From Bacillota bacterium (GTDB lineage: Bacteria > Bacillota > Clostridia > Lachnospirales > Lachnospiraceae): a stretch of DNA of 41,588 nucleotides. Below are positions 41,465-41,588 of this stretch, one piece after another. The stretch covers positions 1 through 41,588 of the forward strand of contig JAEYJO010000040.1 of assembly GCA_023408815.1 (NCBI GenBank), read 5' to 3'. The notes below the pieces were generated by a model that saw only the letters and a program-made list of their open reading frames with translations, had not been told where the DNA came from and did no database searches. Every line of letters begins with the position of its first letter. Position 1 is the first letter of the stretch. The translations under genes were made by a program, and so were the position numbers.

Positions 41465-41588
41465 ATCGAGTAGGAGGCGGTGATTAACCGCCGTCCTCTC
41501 ACAGCACCGTGCGTACCGTTCGGTACACGGCGCTTTCAGTAGTTGATGTGCACAGACTGATATGCAGTGGCTAAGTCATAGAAACCAT
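41465..41588 (-). mobile_element. Group II intron, 3' end (partial, runs off the window)
   Basis: On the minus strand a domain V hairpin (41503-41534) has a 9-bp lower stem with AGCGCCGTG / CACGGTGCT, a 2-nt bulge and a short upper stem. Domain VI follows (about 41473-41496, GGCGG / CCGCC) and the intron seems to end in CTACTCGAT near 41465. The reading frame upstream encodes the end of an intron-encoded protein. The rest of the intron lies beyond 41588. The class is not decided. Confidence 0.8.
41536..41588 (-). CDS. ltrA: Group II intron reverse transcriptase/maturase, C-terminal end (partial)
   Basis: The last 16 codons, GFYDLATAYQSVHINY, then TGA at 41536-41538. This is the pattern of the C-terminus of intron-encoded LtrA-type proteins, and the stop lies just before domain V, where it is expected. 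The rest of the gene is outside the window, so completeness cannot be judged. Confidence 0.6.
   Translation of the reverse strand, partial: GFYDLATAYQSVHINY

Noticed and set aside
41050..41502. A 150-residue minus-strand ORF
   Set aside because: It runs over a promoter, a terminator and the intron domain VI on the other reading, shows no family features, and has no ribosome binding site.

Overview
The window looks like an ordinary chromosomal stretch of a Gram-positive anaerobe of the Clostridia, most likely Lachnospiraceae. The evidence is AGGAGG-type ribosome binding sites before nearly every gene, sigma-A hexamers with 17-18 bp spacing, a CIRCE/HrcA-type groESL operon, a YwnA-type Rrf2 regulator, a PadR plus HAAS-domain membrane protein pair, the apt-rel order, the folC-folE-HD-folP-folBK order, and a pyrB-pyrI pair. 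GC content is in the mid-40s by eye. No rRNA, tRNA or CRISPR array was seen. Family assignments come from recognising protein motifs, not from database searches.

Layout. 0.2-1.9 kb (minus): Rrf2 regulator, NAD(P)-binding protein and FMN reductase, with a palindrome over the promoter. 1.95-3.5 kb (minus): PadR regulator and HAAS membrane protein with a similar operator-promoter. 3.5-3.7 kb: a cluster of hairpins. 3.7-7.8 kb (minus): VOC protein, apt, rel and a metallo-hydrolase; the promoter sits over the stop codon of the upstream cell-wall amidase gene. 8.8-10.9 kb (minus): groES-groEL under CIRCE. 11.1-13.7 kb (minus): coiled-coil protein, a small unknown protein and a protein with a degenerate GGDEF motif, behind a possible sigma-28-like promoter. 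13.8-17.4 kb (minus): two MFS transporters and an intact diguanylate cyclase. 17.5-20.4 kb (minus): MFS transporter, glycerophosphodiesterase and a frameshifted DUF3298-type gene. 20.6-24.1 kb (plus): ABC-F ATPase and a PHP-HAD fusion. 24.2-32.1 kb (minus): pheA, DUF815 ATPase, ppx, ppk, maf, a HAD phosphatase and a small acidic protein. 32.3-36.4 kb (minus): folate operon. 36.5-38.7 kb: a small membrane protein (plus), MATE exporter and PH-domain protein (minus). 38.8-40.6 kb (plus): pyrBI with a leader peptide and attenuator. 40.7-41.6 kb: an unusual HPr-like protein (minus), a small self-contained transcription unit (plus), and the 3' end of a group II intron (minus) that runs off the window.

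The gene groups fit known physiology: redox or electrophile stress, the stringent response and purine salvage, protein folding, c-di-GMP signalling, polyphosphate turnover, folate synthesis and pyrimidine synthesis.

The most interesting points are non-coding or structural. The pyrBI leader combines a strong ribosome binding site, a 31-codon ORF with a U-rich tract, and a terminator hairpin, recalling the UTP-sensitive attenuator of enteric bacteria; an 89-bp element with perfect 20-bp inverted ends sits between that attenuator and pyrB. A 38-nt repeat with a compensated stem occurs twice, each time just after a terminator. A promoter-to-terminator unit at 41.1-41.4 kb encodes a 33-residue peptide. 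An HPr-like protein lacks both phosphorylation sites (Ile15, Arg46). The folate operon contains an HD hydrolase that could fill the missing dihydroneopterin triphosphate step.
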